From: Acidobacteriota bacterium
GTDB lineage: Bacteria > Acidobacteriota > Terriglobia > Terriglobales > Acidobacteriaceae
Direction: 5' to 3'
Assembly (NCBI GenBank): GCA_021778815.1
Contig: JAJYBW010000026.1
Location: forward strand, 1 to 15,336
DNA length: 15,336 bases
The number at the start of each line of letters is the position of its first letter. The stretch's first letter is position 1. The translations under genes were made by a program, and so were the position numbers. Positions 6,860 to 14,321 of the stretch are shown here, in pieces. Under the pieces are notes generated by a model. It saw only the letters and a list, made by a program, of their open reading frames with translations. It was not told where the DNA came from and made no database searches.

Positions 6860-8950
6860 CTATTTTATCTTTGGATAGTTGTGAAGTTGCGGGCCAATCA
6901 AGTTGGAATACTTGTAGTTGTCGTGTCGGTCGGCGTCGATTGTCCAGAACATGGCACCGATCATATCCGGATACCCGCCTCGCGAATGCAGTTTGTAGGT
7001 AGCCCCTGCCGGAGCTTTGCCAGTGATGATGTAGCTCATCGACTGACTGACAACCTCCGGCGTTGTGTAGCCGGTGAGGAACCCGACCGCAACCTTGTTG
7101 GCGGGTAATCCCGGAAAAAACTCCTGCGGATTTCCTCCAACATTGAAGCCACGCAGCAGCAGTTCGGTCATGGCAGCGTGATAGTTGATGGAGTGAGACT
7201 GATAGATCTCTCCGTCCAACCCTTGCAGCGGCGGCGTGTTGTAGTCCTGCACATCTACGAAAGAGAGAATGTCCCGGAGCCCCTCGACGAGCGGAAGGTA
7301 CGAACCGAACTGACCGCCATAACTGGGATAGCCGCCCGGGATCTGCGTTCCTTCGGGCACCAGGCTGATCATGAAGGTAGGCCCGAAGTGATCGTGTAGC
7401 TGACGCAGGCCAGAAATCAGATTCACGACAGAAGGTGTGGTCGGGTGTTTAAAATCCGTGTCTCCCGACGCCAGCACCAATGACGGCGATTCAAAGTCGA
7501 TGTCGACTCCGTCGAAACCGTATTCGGAAATGATGCTGGTTAGAGAGGAGACAAAATTAGGAATGTCGTGTGGGTCGTCGAGCTTGAAGTATTTTCCGCC
7601 GCCACCTAAGGACAGCATCACCTTCTTGCCCTGACCCTTCAAATATGCGATGTCGGCTTTCAACTGGTTGGAGGTGATGCCGACGGGCGGACTAAACGAG
7701 AGTGTGCCTTCGGGCGCGTTTGGATCGGGTGGGGCGAAGGCGACAATCACGATATCCCACTGCGGCGAGACATCACGCAGAGAGAACGCCGCGCCGCCGC
7801 CGAACCTGGAGCCGGTCCAGTATCCGATCAATGAATGACCATTGGTTGATTCTGCCGTTGGAGTCGGGACCACCGTGGGTTCAGTGTTCGTCGCCGCGCG
7901 GAGCCTGCGGTCGGGGCACGGTTGTGCCGGTTCAGACAACGCGTGAGAGTCAGGGAAGCTGAAACTATGGGCAGCAGCCGCGGCGGTTCCTGCATACCAG
8001 TGCAAGGTGGCTACGTTGGCCAGATGATAGGTGAATCCAGCAGTTCGAGCAGAAAAAGGTGCTGAAACCGGAAAGCTGTTTGTAGGATTTGTGTCGGTTG
8101 GTTCCAGGAGAAAATAATTGGAGCCGATGCCTGAGCCGGCGCAACCGCCATCCACTTCTGGACGCAGCCATGCCGGGAAGAAATTTCCGGAGGCGGTGGC
8201 CGTGCGGAAGTATGTCTGCGGGTCATGCAAAGGATCGTTGATGAATTCCGCCAGTTGCTGGGTGAGCGGCTGGATGTCACGGTCTTCCACGATGGCTGGA
8301 GCGGCGTGGAGATAGGAGCCAAGGACGAAAGAGTTTCCCGTAGCCGCATCGACGCCGTGCATTCCCCAGGAGCAGCACACAGTCGCATCGCTATCGGTGT
8401 AGTAGGTGGTGTTGTGGGTTACGGCGATGATGAGCTTTCCATCCTGCCGCGGAATTTGCTGAAAAATCTGCTTCTCGAGAAACACAACATCAACAACGGC
8501 AAACGTGGTGCCTGTTTTCTTCGATCGCAGAATGTAACCGTAGCCGCCTGGAATGGTGATCGAGATGGGCTTGATCTCCGGTTTGCCCAGGTAGGTATGT
8601 CCGCCCGCATCGGACGGAAATGTAGAGCGCAGCAGGCCGTCCGCATATTGCGTTTTGTTGCCGGGAGCAAACGCGAATCGAGTGAAGATGGGAGACTTCA
8701 AAATACGGGGCACATCCGCGGTCGCGTCCATCTGCGCGGGCTTCGAGCCTTCGAAGGTGAGATGGATGGGGACAAGTACCGTGGGGATGGTAGTTGTTCC
8801 GCTGTTGGCGGGGTTGCGGCCGGCCAGCGTATAAGAATTTCCGCCGATCACCCGTGTGAAAGTGGGCACGGTGCCTTGCGCATGCGAGCGGTGAAGTGGC
8901 AAAAAGAGCAAAAGGAGTATGCAAACGGTCTTGATTCGGATATCCAACAT
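6860..8950 (-). CDS. Secreted GH18 chitinase-like enzyme with large N-terminal extension
   Basis: A 696-residue exported two-part protein. The signal peptide is residues 1-24 (ILLLLFLPLHRSHA, then Q). Residues about 27-335 form an extension I cannot match to a characterised domain. It has TTTIPTVLVPIHLTFEG, SPIFTRFAFAPGNKTQYADG and LTQQLAEFINDPLHDP, and it resembles secreted acidobacterial proteins in which, as I recall, the last segment carries a His-Glu metal site; here that place reads QQ. A Pro/Thr linker (about 345-370) leads to a GH18 barrel (372-690). The barrel has GYWTGSRFGG, VMLSLGGGG (SxGG), FDGVDIDFES (D480, D483, D485, catalytic E487), the substrate-binding VQDYNT (Y570) and MIGAMFWTIDAD (W669). 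The full DxxDxDxE motif implies active beta-1,4-N-acetylglucosamine hydrolysis. The ATG has GAAGG six bases upstream. It is first gene of the GH18-GH5 pair and divergent from the signal peptidase. Confidence 0.88.
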   Translation of the reverse strand: MLDIRIKTVCILLLLFLPLHRSHAQGTVPTFTRVIGGNSYTLAGRNPANSGTTTIPTVLVPIHLTFEGSKPAQMDATADVPRILKSPIFTRFAFAPGNKTQYADGLLRSTFPSDAGGHTYLGKPEIKPISITIPGGYGYILRSKKTGTTFAVVDVVFLEKQIFQQIPRQDGKLIIAVTHNTTYYTDSDATVCCSWGMHGVDAATGNSFVLGSYLHAAPAIVEDRDIQPLTQQLAEFINDPLHDPQTYFRTATASGNFFPAWLRPEVDGGCAGSGIGSNYFLLEPTDTNPTNSFPVSAPFSARTAGFTYHLANVATLHWYAGTAAAAAHSFSFPDSHALSEPAQPCPDRRLRAATNTEPTVVPTPTAESTNGHSLIGYWTGSRFGGGAAFSLRDVSPQWDIVIVAFAPPDPNAPEGTLSFSPPVGITSNQLKADIAYLKGQGKKVMLSLGGGGKYFKLDDPHDIPNFVSSLTSIISEYGFDGVDIDFESPSLVLASGDTDFKHPTTPSVVNLISGLRQLHDHFGPTFMISLVPEGTQIPGGYPSYGGQFGSYLPLVEGLRDILSFVDVQDYNTPPLQGLDGEIYQSHSINYHAAMTELLLRGFNVGGNPQEFFPGLPANKVAVGFLTGYTTPEVVSQSMSYIITGKAPAGATYKLHSRGGYPDMIGAMFWTIDADRHDNYKYSNLIGPQLHNYPKIK

Positions 8951-9098
8951 AGTCGACCTTCAGAGAGGGAATGGATGCCGCGCTTGTAACTGCATTCTTT
9001 CACAGCGGTCGAGCCGGACTGTTCAGAACATGCACTCCGCGGATACATTGGAGACTGGCGTGTGCGCCAAGTTACCGTAGACATTAGGAGCCAGAGAC

Positions 9099-9875
9099 AT
9101 GCGAAGACAGCGAGTCGAACAACAGAGTCAACCTCGCGAGACAATCTTTCAGGGATTTGCGTCAACGGGCAGCGTACTGGCGGTCGGGCTATTTATTGTC
9201 ACATTCATATTTCAGAACTTTGTGATCCCATCCTCCTCAATGGCGAGCACGCTGCTTGTCGGGGACCACGTGATGGTCGAGCGCCAGTCTCTGGCTCCCG
9301 CGACAAAGTGGATTCCATTGATGCATTATCGAGACGTCCAGCGCGGCGACATCATCGTCTTCTACAAGCCGACGGAACAACCCAACGGAAACCACACATT
9401 TTACGTCAAGCGGGTGATTGGAATTCCCGGGGACAGAATTCATCTTCGCAACGGAACTGTTTACCTGAACGGGATCCCCCAGACTGAGCCTGAAATATCC
9501 AGGATCACTTCCTCGCAATATGACACATATGTGAACGATTTTCCATCCGTGAATCCATCGACGGAGCCAGGAGTCACCGCTGAGTGGTCGGTCATGCTGC
9601 CAACTTATATTCACGATGGAGACATTGTTGTACCGCCAGGGAAATATTTTGCGATGGGCGACAACCGTAACAATAGTCTGGATAGCCGTTACTGGGGCTT
9701 CGTACCGCGCGAGAACATTATCGGGCGTCCGCTCTTCGTTTACTGGTCCATCGTCATGCCCGAGTCGGGGGTCGATGAGGTGCCACTTGCGGATCGAGCA
9801 GGATCGACACTGCATGAGTTCACTCACTTCTTCGGGGAGACTCGATGGAAGAGAACCTTCCATCGAATTCAGTGA
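9099..9875 (+). CDS. lepB: Type I signal peptidase
   Basis: A 258-residue inner-membrane serine protease that removes signal peptides from exported proteins on the outer face of the membrane. The N-terminus is basic and cytoplasmic, with one membrane helix at about residues 24-43. The nucleophile is S47 in IPSSSMASTL, followed by LLVGDHVMV. The general-base Lys is K104 in YVKRVIGIPGD. The conserved box GKYFAMGDNRNNSLDSRYWG is at 181-200 and GRPLFVYWS follows. The residue three places after the nucleophile is Ser rather than the Pro of the classic SMxPT motif; Ser-Met-x-x-Thr-Leu variants are familiar in this part of the bacterial tree. AGGAG lies eight bases before the ATG. It is divergent from the GH18 gene (148-bp gap) and stands alone on its strand. 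It could be an extra copy serving the exported hydrolases, but it may simply be a neighbour. Confidence 0.92.
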   Translation: MRRQRVEQQSQPRETIFQGFASTGSVLAVGLFIVTFIFQNFVIPSSSMASTLLVGDHVMVERQSLAPATKWIPLMHYRDVQRGDIIVFYKPTEQPNGNHTFYVKRVIGIPGDRIHLRNGTVYLNGIPQTEPEISRITSSQYDTYVNDFPSVNPSTEPGVTAEWSVMLPTYIHDGDIVVPPGKYFAMGDNRNNSLDSRYWGFVPRENIIGRPLFVYWSIVMPESGVDEVPLADRAGSTLHEFTHFFGETRWKRTFHRIQ

Positions 9876-10058
9876 TCAAGATATTCGAGCCAGCGTTTGC
9901 TCACGGGAAATCGGTTTCAATCCAAACCACCATTTGCGAGGTTATCCGTGCCATAGCTTGTGCCCATATAGATTGCTCCCAAAGCGGTTCTGGCAACAAT
10001 CGGTCTCGCCATATGCCTGACACTTCCGGTCCGCACTGCAGGTTTGTTGTCGACACCG

Positions 10059-10081
10059 GGTCAGGATACAAAGTCCTGACC
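10059..10081 (+). terminator. Strong hairpin downstream of the signal peptidase gene
   Basis: GGTCAGGA and TCCTGACC are perfect 8-bp arms around TACAAAG, extendable by two pairs past one bulged base. It lies about 185 bp after the signal peptidase stop. The next bases contain the palindrome AGGAATTCCT but no immediate T-run; a T-rich stretch comes about 30 bases later. It may be a 3' end structure or a regulatory RNA fold. Confidence 0.35.
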
Positions 10082-10120
10082 GGAGGAATTCCTGTTCCTG
10101 AAGGAGTTCTAATCTTTCTT

Positions 10121-10136
10121 ATTGAATCGTTTGAAA
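10121..10136 (+). promoter_or_regulatory. LacI-type operator candidate O1 upstream of lacI
   Basis: ATTGAATCGTTTGAAA has a central CG and matches 13 of 16 positions of the deduced consensus ATTCAAACGTTTGAAT. Its 13-base core GAATCGTTTGAA(A/T) recurs in reverse in front of GH2. It lies about 185 bp before the lacI ATG and would suit autoregulation. Confidence 0.5.
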
Positions 10137-10201
10137 GATGATGTATTTTATAGACACCGATTTCGAGTGTGCACTGTCGGTAGAATCGGAATCTGGCAAA
10201 A

Positions 10202-10217
10202 AGCGAATCATTTGAAT
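10202..10217 (+). promoter_or_regulatory. LacI-type operator candidate O2 upstream of lacI (weaker)
   Basis: The 3' half TTTGAAT matches the consensus half-site exactly; the 5' half is poor and the central CG is CA. The core GAATCATTTGAAT differs from the GH2 site by one base of 13. It would be a weak or secondary site. Confidence 0.4.
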
Positions 10218-10219
10218 AC

Positions 10220-10236
10220 TCGATTCGGCGAATCGA
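10220..10236. promoter_or_regulatory. 17-bp perfect palindrome upstream of lacI
   Basis: TCGATTC and GAATCGA are perfect arms around GGC, starting three bases after O2 and ending about 85 bp before the lacI ATG. The half-site GAATCG is the same hexamer as in O1. It could be a further binding site with different spacing, or the site of another regulator. Confidence 0.4.
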
Positions 10237-10320
10237 TGTCAGCATTATGCGACATTGAAAATAGAAGATCGAGCTAGCAATCGGCGCGACAAAGATTTTC
10301 CCCTGGCATTTACGTGAAGT

Positions 10321-11442
10321 ATGGCGATTCCTAAAGACGGCAAAAATAGCTTCTCGCGAACCACTCTGGCGGATGTTGCACGCGAAAGTGGATTTTCTCC
10401 CTCAACGATTTCGATCGTTCTGAATGAAGCCCCCATTTCAAAATATGTGGCGGCAAAGACCAAGGAACATATTCGCGCTGTTGCCAAGCGGCTGGACTAC
10501 CGACCGGATGCGTTTGGGCGATCGCTGCGCAAACGGCGCAGCCACACCATTGGGGTGATGATTTTTGATATTTCGGATCCGTTTTGCACCCTGATTCTGC
10601 AGGGAATTGAAAAAAAACTCCACCCTACCGAGTTTCTGCCATTTATCGTTGACGCTCATAACCAGCGTGAGCAGTTCGAACGCTACCTGGCCATGCTGTT
10701 GGAATATCGAGTAGAAGGTTTGATCGTTGTAGCGAACTGGTTGTTCATCGACATTGAGACGTTGTCGGAGTTGGAGAGACATCGGGTGCCGACCGTTTTG
10801 GTCGGTTCGGAGATGCGCAGCGGCCCGCTGGGTTCTGTCCTGATCAACAATGAGCAGGGGGGCTATCTCGCGTTGCAGCACCTGTATTCATTGGGCCATC
10901 GAAAGATCGCGTTCATCCGAGGACCGCGCCCATTATGGGATAGCAGCCGCCGTTGGGAGGGTGTGCTCAGGTTTGCCGGCGAGGTTGGACTGAAGATGCC
11001 AAAAAAGTGGATCGTGGAACTGACCGGTTCATCCGAGTCCAATTCAAGTTTTGAAGAGGGTCGGTCATTGACGCGGACGATGCTGGAGCATGATCCAGGT
11101 TTTACGGCGCTCATGGCTTTCGACGATCTCACCGCATTTGGCGCGGTACGAGCCTTGCGTAACTTCGGCCGGCGGGTTCCGGAAGACTGCTCCGTTCTGG
11201 GCTTTGACGACGTCCCCTATGCAGCGCTGTTCAACCCTAGCCTATCGACGGTCCGGCAGCCGATGGAACGGATGGGGCTGATCGCTGTCGAACGGATTCT
11301 CAATGAAATTCAGCAGGGCGGAGAAGTTGTCCAAGGCAAGGGTCGAGTCGACCTGTTGCCTCCGGAAGTGGTGCAACGTGAATCGACGGCCGCCATCCGC
11401 CCCAAGGGCAAAATTTCGCCCAAAAGCGCCGAAAAAATCTAA
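10321..11442 (+). CDS. LacI-family transcriptional regulator
   Basis: A 373-residue DNA-binding repressor that responds to a sugar or oligosaccharide. The N-terminal helix-turn-helix is at about residues 14-36 (TTLADVARESGFSPSTISIV), followed by the hinge helix region near 57-70 (LDYRPDAFGRSLR). A periplasmic-binding-protein-like effector domain runs from about 76 to 350: HTIGVMIFDISDPF, then GYLALQHLYSLGHRKIAFI, ALMAFDDLTAFGAVRAL, and SVLGFDDVPYAALFNPSLST with a final RQPMERMG. An in-frame TGA one codon before the ATG fixes the earliest start; the ribosome site is weak. It precedes the GH2 gene on the same strand with 132 bp between, including a predicted promoter and operator. Likely role: repression of GH2 and itself, perhaps also GH5, relieved by a chitosan or glucan oligomer. 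The effector is not readable from sequence. Confidence 0.92.
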   Translation: MAIPKDGKNSFSRTTLADVARESGFSPSTISIVLNEAPISKYVAAKTKEHIRAVAKRLDYRPDAFGRSLRKRRSHTIGVMIFDISDPFCTLILQGIEKKLHPTEFLPFIVDAHNQREQFERYLAMLLEYRVEGLIVVANWLFIDIETLSELERHRVPTVLVGSEMRSGPLGSVLINNEQGGYLALQHLYSLGHRKIAFIRGPRPLWDSSRRWEGVLRFAGEVGLKMPKKWIVELTGSSESNSSFEEGRSLTRTMLEHDPGFTALMAFDDLTAFGAVRALRNFGRRVPEDCSVLGFDDVPYAALFNPSLSTVRQPMERMGLIAVERILNEIQQGGEVVQGKGRVDLLPPEVVQRESTAAIRPKGKISPKSAEKI

Positions 11443-11446
11443 GCCC

Positions 11447-11475
11447 TTGACAGGGTCGCCATAAATGCTTAAAAA
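11447..11475 (+). promoter_or_regulatory. Predicted sigma-70-type promoter for GH2
   Basis: A consensus -35 TTGACA (11447-11452) is followed after 17 bases by TAAAAA (11470-11475, 4 of 6 to the -10 consensus). Transcription would start near 11482, where the operator motif begins, so a bound repressor would cover the start point. The -10 is imperfect. Confidence 0.45.
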
Positions 11476-11481
11476 GCTATT

Positions 11482-11497
11482 ATTCAAACGATTCTAT
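11482..11497 (+). promoter_or_regulatory. LacI-type operator candidate O3 at the GH2 start point
   Basis: ATTCAAACGATTCTAT has one perfect half-site (ATTCAAA), a central CG and 13 of 16 consensus matches. Its first 13 bases are the reverse complement of GAATCGTTTGAAT, shared with O1 and O2. It sits between lacI and GH2, directly after the predicted -10. Confidence 0.55.
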
Positions 11498-11574
11498 ATC
11501 GACAAGTCGTCAATGCCGTACGCAGCCATCGGATGCCGGACTTGTCGGAAGATGTACTCGGAGGACTCCTTGCA

Positions 11575-14268
11575 ATGAAACTTCGTCTGGAAGCGAAATC
11601 CGTATTTCTAACAGCGGTTCTGGGTCTTACATCTGTGGTGCCGGGTTTCGCACAAGGTACACCCAGAGTCTCAGATGCCAGGACCATTCCGCTTCGCGAG
11701 GGATGGGAGATTCAGTCGAGTTGCAAGATCAATGCCGACGGAGCCAAGCTGTCTTCCGCGGAGTACCAACCGCAAGGCTGGATCAAGGCCACGGTTCCAA
11801 CAACTGTCCTCGCCGCCCAGGTGGCAGCCGGAATCTATCCCGACCCTTATTACGGAATGAATATGCGCAAGATTCCAGGCTCCAACTATCCGCTGGGGAA
11901 GGTCTTCTCCAACATGGAGATGCCTGCAGGGAGTCCGTATCGTTGCGCCTGGTGGTATCGCAAGCAAGTTCAGATCCCGGCTGCATCGCGCGGCAAAATA
12001 ACCTGGCTACATTTTGGCGGCATTAATTACCGCGCCAACGTCTGGGTGAATGGTCAACTGGTAGCCAACGATAAACAGATTGCCGGCGCCTATCGCGTTT
12101 ACAACCTCGACATCACCAAAGCGGTCACTCCTGGCAAGCCAGCTACGATTGCCGTCGAAACATTCGCTCCGGGGCCACTGGATCTCGGCATCAACTGGGT
12201 TGACTGGAATCCGACGCCTCCTGACAAGGATATGGGTCTGTGGGGACCAGTCGATCTGGCAACGACTGGCCCGGTGGCGGTTCGCTCTCCTTTCATCGCC
12301 ACACATTTTGAGGATGCAACCTTGAAGGCCGCTGACGTCACCGTCACCGCCGAGCTGCAAAATGCGACCGACCACCCGGTACAGGGAACGCTGGTCGGGA
12401 CCTTTGCAGGCCAGCGATTTCAGCAGCCAGTCGAGCTGGCCGCGAGCGAATCGAAGAGTGTCAGCTTTTCTCCAGAGCAGTTTCCGCAGCTGAAGCTCAA
12501 GCATCCGGCCATCTGGTGGCCGGCTGAAATGGGTGCGCATCCGCTGGAGCCCTTGACGGTCCGCTTTGTTGTCGGCGGTCAAACCTCCGATACTGCTTCG
12601 GCCCGTGTGGGCATTCGAGAAGCGACGTCAGAACTCACAGCGAAGGGAGCACGCCTGTTTCGCATCAACGGCAAGCCGATTTTGATTCGTGGCGGCGGGT
12701 GGTCGCAGGACCTGTTGATGCGCGAGGATCACGAAAATCTGCCAGAGCAAATTCGCATGGTGAAAGACATGCGATTGAACACGATTCGCCAGGAAGCCAA
12801 GCTGGAAGGCGATGAATTCTACCGTTTGACGGACGAGAACGGCATCCTGGTGATGGCCGGATGGTGCTGCTGCGACCAGTGGGAACATTGGAAAGATTGG
12901 ACGCCAGAAAATCACCAGGTGGCGAACGACTCTCTGCGGTCGCAGATGTTGCGCCTGCGGCATCATGCTTCGCTAATTGTGTGGTTGAATGGCAGCGACA
13001 ATCACCCACCAGCCGACGTGGAGCAAGCGTACCTGAATGTGGAGAAGGAAACAGGATGGCCGAATGCCATTCTTTCCTCAGCCTCTGGCGGCACAACCAC
13101 GGTTACTGGCCCGAGCGGCGTCAAAATGTCGGGCCCGTACGATTATGTTTCGCCCTCGTATTGGTATGTCGATACCCAGCATGGGGGGGCCTTCACCTTC
13201 AACACAGAAACCAGTCCCGGGCCGGCCATTCCGCAGCCAGACAGTTTAGTGAAGTTTTTGCCTCCACAAGATCGTTGGCCCATTGGAGAAGTCTGGAACT
13301 ATCACGCAGGGGGCGGCGATTTTATGAACGTCGATGTCTTCAACACGGCTATGAAGGCAACCTACGGCTGGCCCGACTCGATGGATGCGTATTCCAAGCT
13401 GGCGCAGACGATGACCTACGACGGCGAGCGCGCCATGTTTGAGGCTTACACGCGCAATAAGTACACATCCACAGGCGTTATCCAATGGATGCTGAACAAT
13501 GCTTGGCCGTCGGTCATCTGGCATTTGTACGATTACTATCTGCAAACCGGTGGGGGATACTTCGGCACCAAGAAGGCCTGCGAGCCACTGCATGTGCAGT
13601 ATTCGTATGACGATCACAGCATCTATGCGGTCAGCAGTTTACCGGTTGCGACACCGTCACTGCAGGTTCAGGCGGATGTGTACGATCTTGATCTGAAGTC
13701 AGTTTTCCACCAGACAAAGATGTTGGACCTTGCTGCAGACGGGTCCCAGCGCGTGCTCGATATCCCGGCCACAATCTTCCAGCCGGAGCAATCCACTCAT
13801 TTCGTCCGTCTCGAAATGAAAAATGCATCGGGCAAAATCGTCAGCCAAAATTTTTATTGGATTCCATCAAAACTGACCGTCTTCGACTGGCCAAAAACTG
13901 AATATACGTATACCCCAGCAATCAGTTACTCCAACATGCAGGATCTGCGCACGTTGCCAAAGAGCGAAATTCGCGCCAGCCTGACAACTGCGAATCGTAT
14001 CCTCCACGTTCATCTTGAAAATCCATCGCATGCGCTGGCATTTCAAGTGGAGGTTCGAGGGTTTACCGCCGATGGCAAACCAATCCTTCCTCTGCTCTGG
14101 AATGATGACTTTGTGGAATTGATGCCAGGCGAGCGCCGTGACCTGACCGCCGAGCTCCCCAAGACCACGGCCGGAAATCAAGCCTCGGTCATCGTTAGCG
14201 GCTGGAACACAAACACGCTCAGGTTAGGAGCGAAACTCTCGGCGAACGTCGGCACGGGAGCCGAGTAG
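11575..14268 (+). CDS. Secreted GH2 exo-beta-D-glucosaminidase-like enzyme
   Basis: An 897-residue exported enzyme expected to release terminal glucosamine from chitosan oligomers. The signal peptide is residues 1-26 (VFLTAVLGLTSVVPGFA, then Q). A galactose-binding-like sandwich (about 40-230: LHFGGINYRANVWVNG, GLWGPVDL) precedes an Ig-like domain (235-350), the TIM barrel (about 355-670) and C-terminal beta domains. The acid/base place reads VWLNGSDNHPP, with Asp (D475) where typical GH2 enzymes have Asn-Glu; the nucleophile is E545 in FNTETSPG. The GSD plus NTETSPG pair and TGVIQWMLNNAWPSVIWHLY match, from memory, the CsxA exo-glucosaminidases rather than beta-mannosidases or galactosidases. 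ATG 11575 is chosen over ATG 11533 because GGAGGA (11560-11565) precedes it and it puts the signal peptide at the N-terminus. Regulation by the adjacent LacI is likely. It is probably cotranscribed with the discoidin gene 53 bp downstream. Confidence 0.88.
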   Translation: MKLRLEAKSVFLTAVLGLTSVVPGFAQGTPRVSDARTIPLREGWEIQSSCKINADGAKLSSAEYQPQGWIKATVPTTVLAAQVAAGIYPDPYYGMNMRKIPGSNYPLGKVFSNMEMPAGSPYRCAWWYRKQVQIPAASRGKITWLHFGGINYRANVWVNGQLVANDKQIAGAYRVYNLDITKAVTPGKPATIAVETFAPGPLDLGINWVDWNPTPPDKDMGLWGPVDLATTGPVAVRSPFIATHFEDATLKAADVTVTAELQNATDHPVQGTLVGTFAGQRFQQPVELAASESKSVSFSPEQFPQLKLKHPAIWWPAEMGAHPLEPLTVRFVVGGQTSDTASARVGIREATSELTAKGARLFRINGKPILIRGGGWSQDLLMREDHENLPEQIRMVKDMRLNTIRQEAKLEGDEFYRLTDENGILVMAGWCCCDQWEHWKDWTPENHQVANDSLRSQMLRLRHHASLIVWLNGSDNHPPADVEQAYLNVEKETGWPNAILSSASGGTTTVTGPSGVKMSGPYDYVSPSYWYVDTQHGGAFTFNTETSPGPAIPQPDSLVKFLPPQDRWPIGEVWNYHAGGGDFMNVDVFNTAMKATYGWPDSMDAYSKLAQTMTYDGERAMFEAYTRNKYTSTGVIQWMLNNAWPSVIWHLYDYYLQTGGGYFGTKKACEPLHVQYSYDDHSIYAVSSLPVATPSLQVQADVYDLDLKSVFHQTKMLDLAADGSQRVLDIPATIFQPEQSTHFVRLEMKNASGKIVSQNFYWIPSKLTVFDWPKTEYTYTPAISYSNMQDLRTLPKSEIRASLTTANRILHVHLENPSHALAFQVEVRGFTADGKPILPLLWNDDFVELMPGERRDLTAELPKTTAGNQASVIVSGWNTNTLRLGAKLSANVGTGAE

Positions 14269-14321
14269 GCAGAGTCCCTACGTCAGTCACAGAATTGTGC
14301 CCGTGCTGAGGAGGAAACATC

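Larger units (their letters stand above)
9876..10320. other. Regulatory gap between signal peptidase and lacI
   Basis: About 445 bp without a convincing gene. It holds a strong hairpin (10059-10081), two operator-like motifs (10121-10136 and 10202-10217) and a 17-bp palindrome (10220-10236), all ahead of lacI. A 98-codon frame at 9845-10141 starts inside the signal peptidase gene and is not supported by composition or motif. Confidence 0.55.

Noticed and set aside
8225..8989. 254-codon open frame on the plus strand opposite GH18
   Set aside because: It lies antisense to a chitinase with complete catalytic motifs, has no recognisable domain, and is an expected by-product of the GC-rich codon use of the real gene.
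9237..9863. 208-codon open frame opposite the signal peptidase gene
   Set aside because: The plus strand carries all signal peptidase boxes; the opposite frame shows no domain.
9845..10141. 98-codon plus-strand frame overlapping the signal peptidase end
   Set aside because: A GGGGAG stretch precedes its ATG, but it begins inside another gene, runs through a strong hairpin and operator motif, and its translation has no recognisable feature.
11533..11574. Upstream ATG at 11533 as GH2 start
   Set aside because: It lacks a ribosome site and would place 14 residues before the signal peptide; ATG 11575 has GGAGGA upstream.
12007..12582. 191-codon open frame opposite GH2
   Set aside because: Shadow of the GH2 coding strand with no start context or domain.
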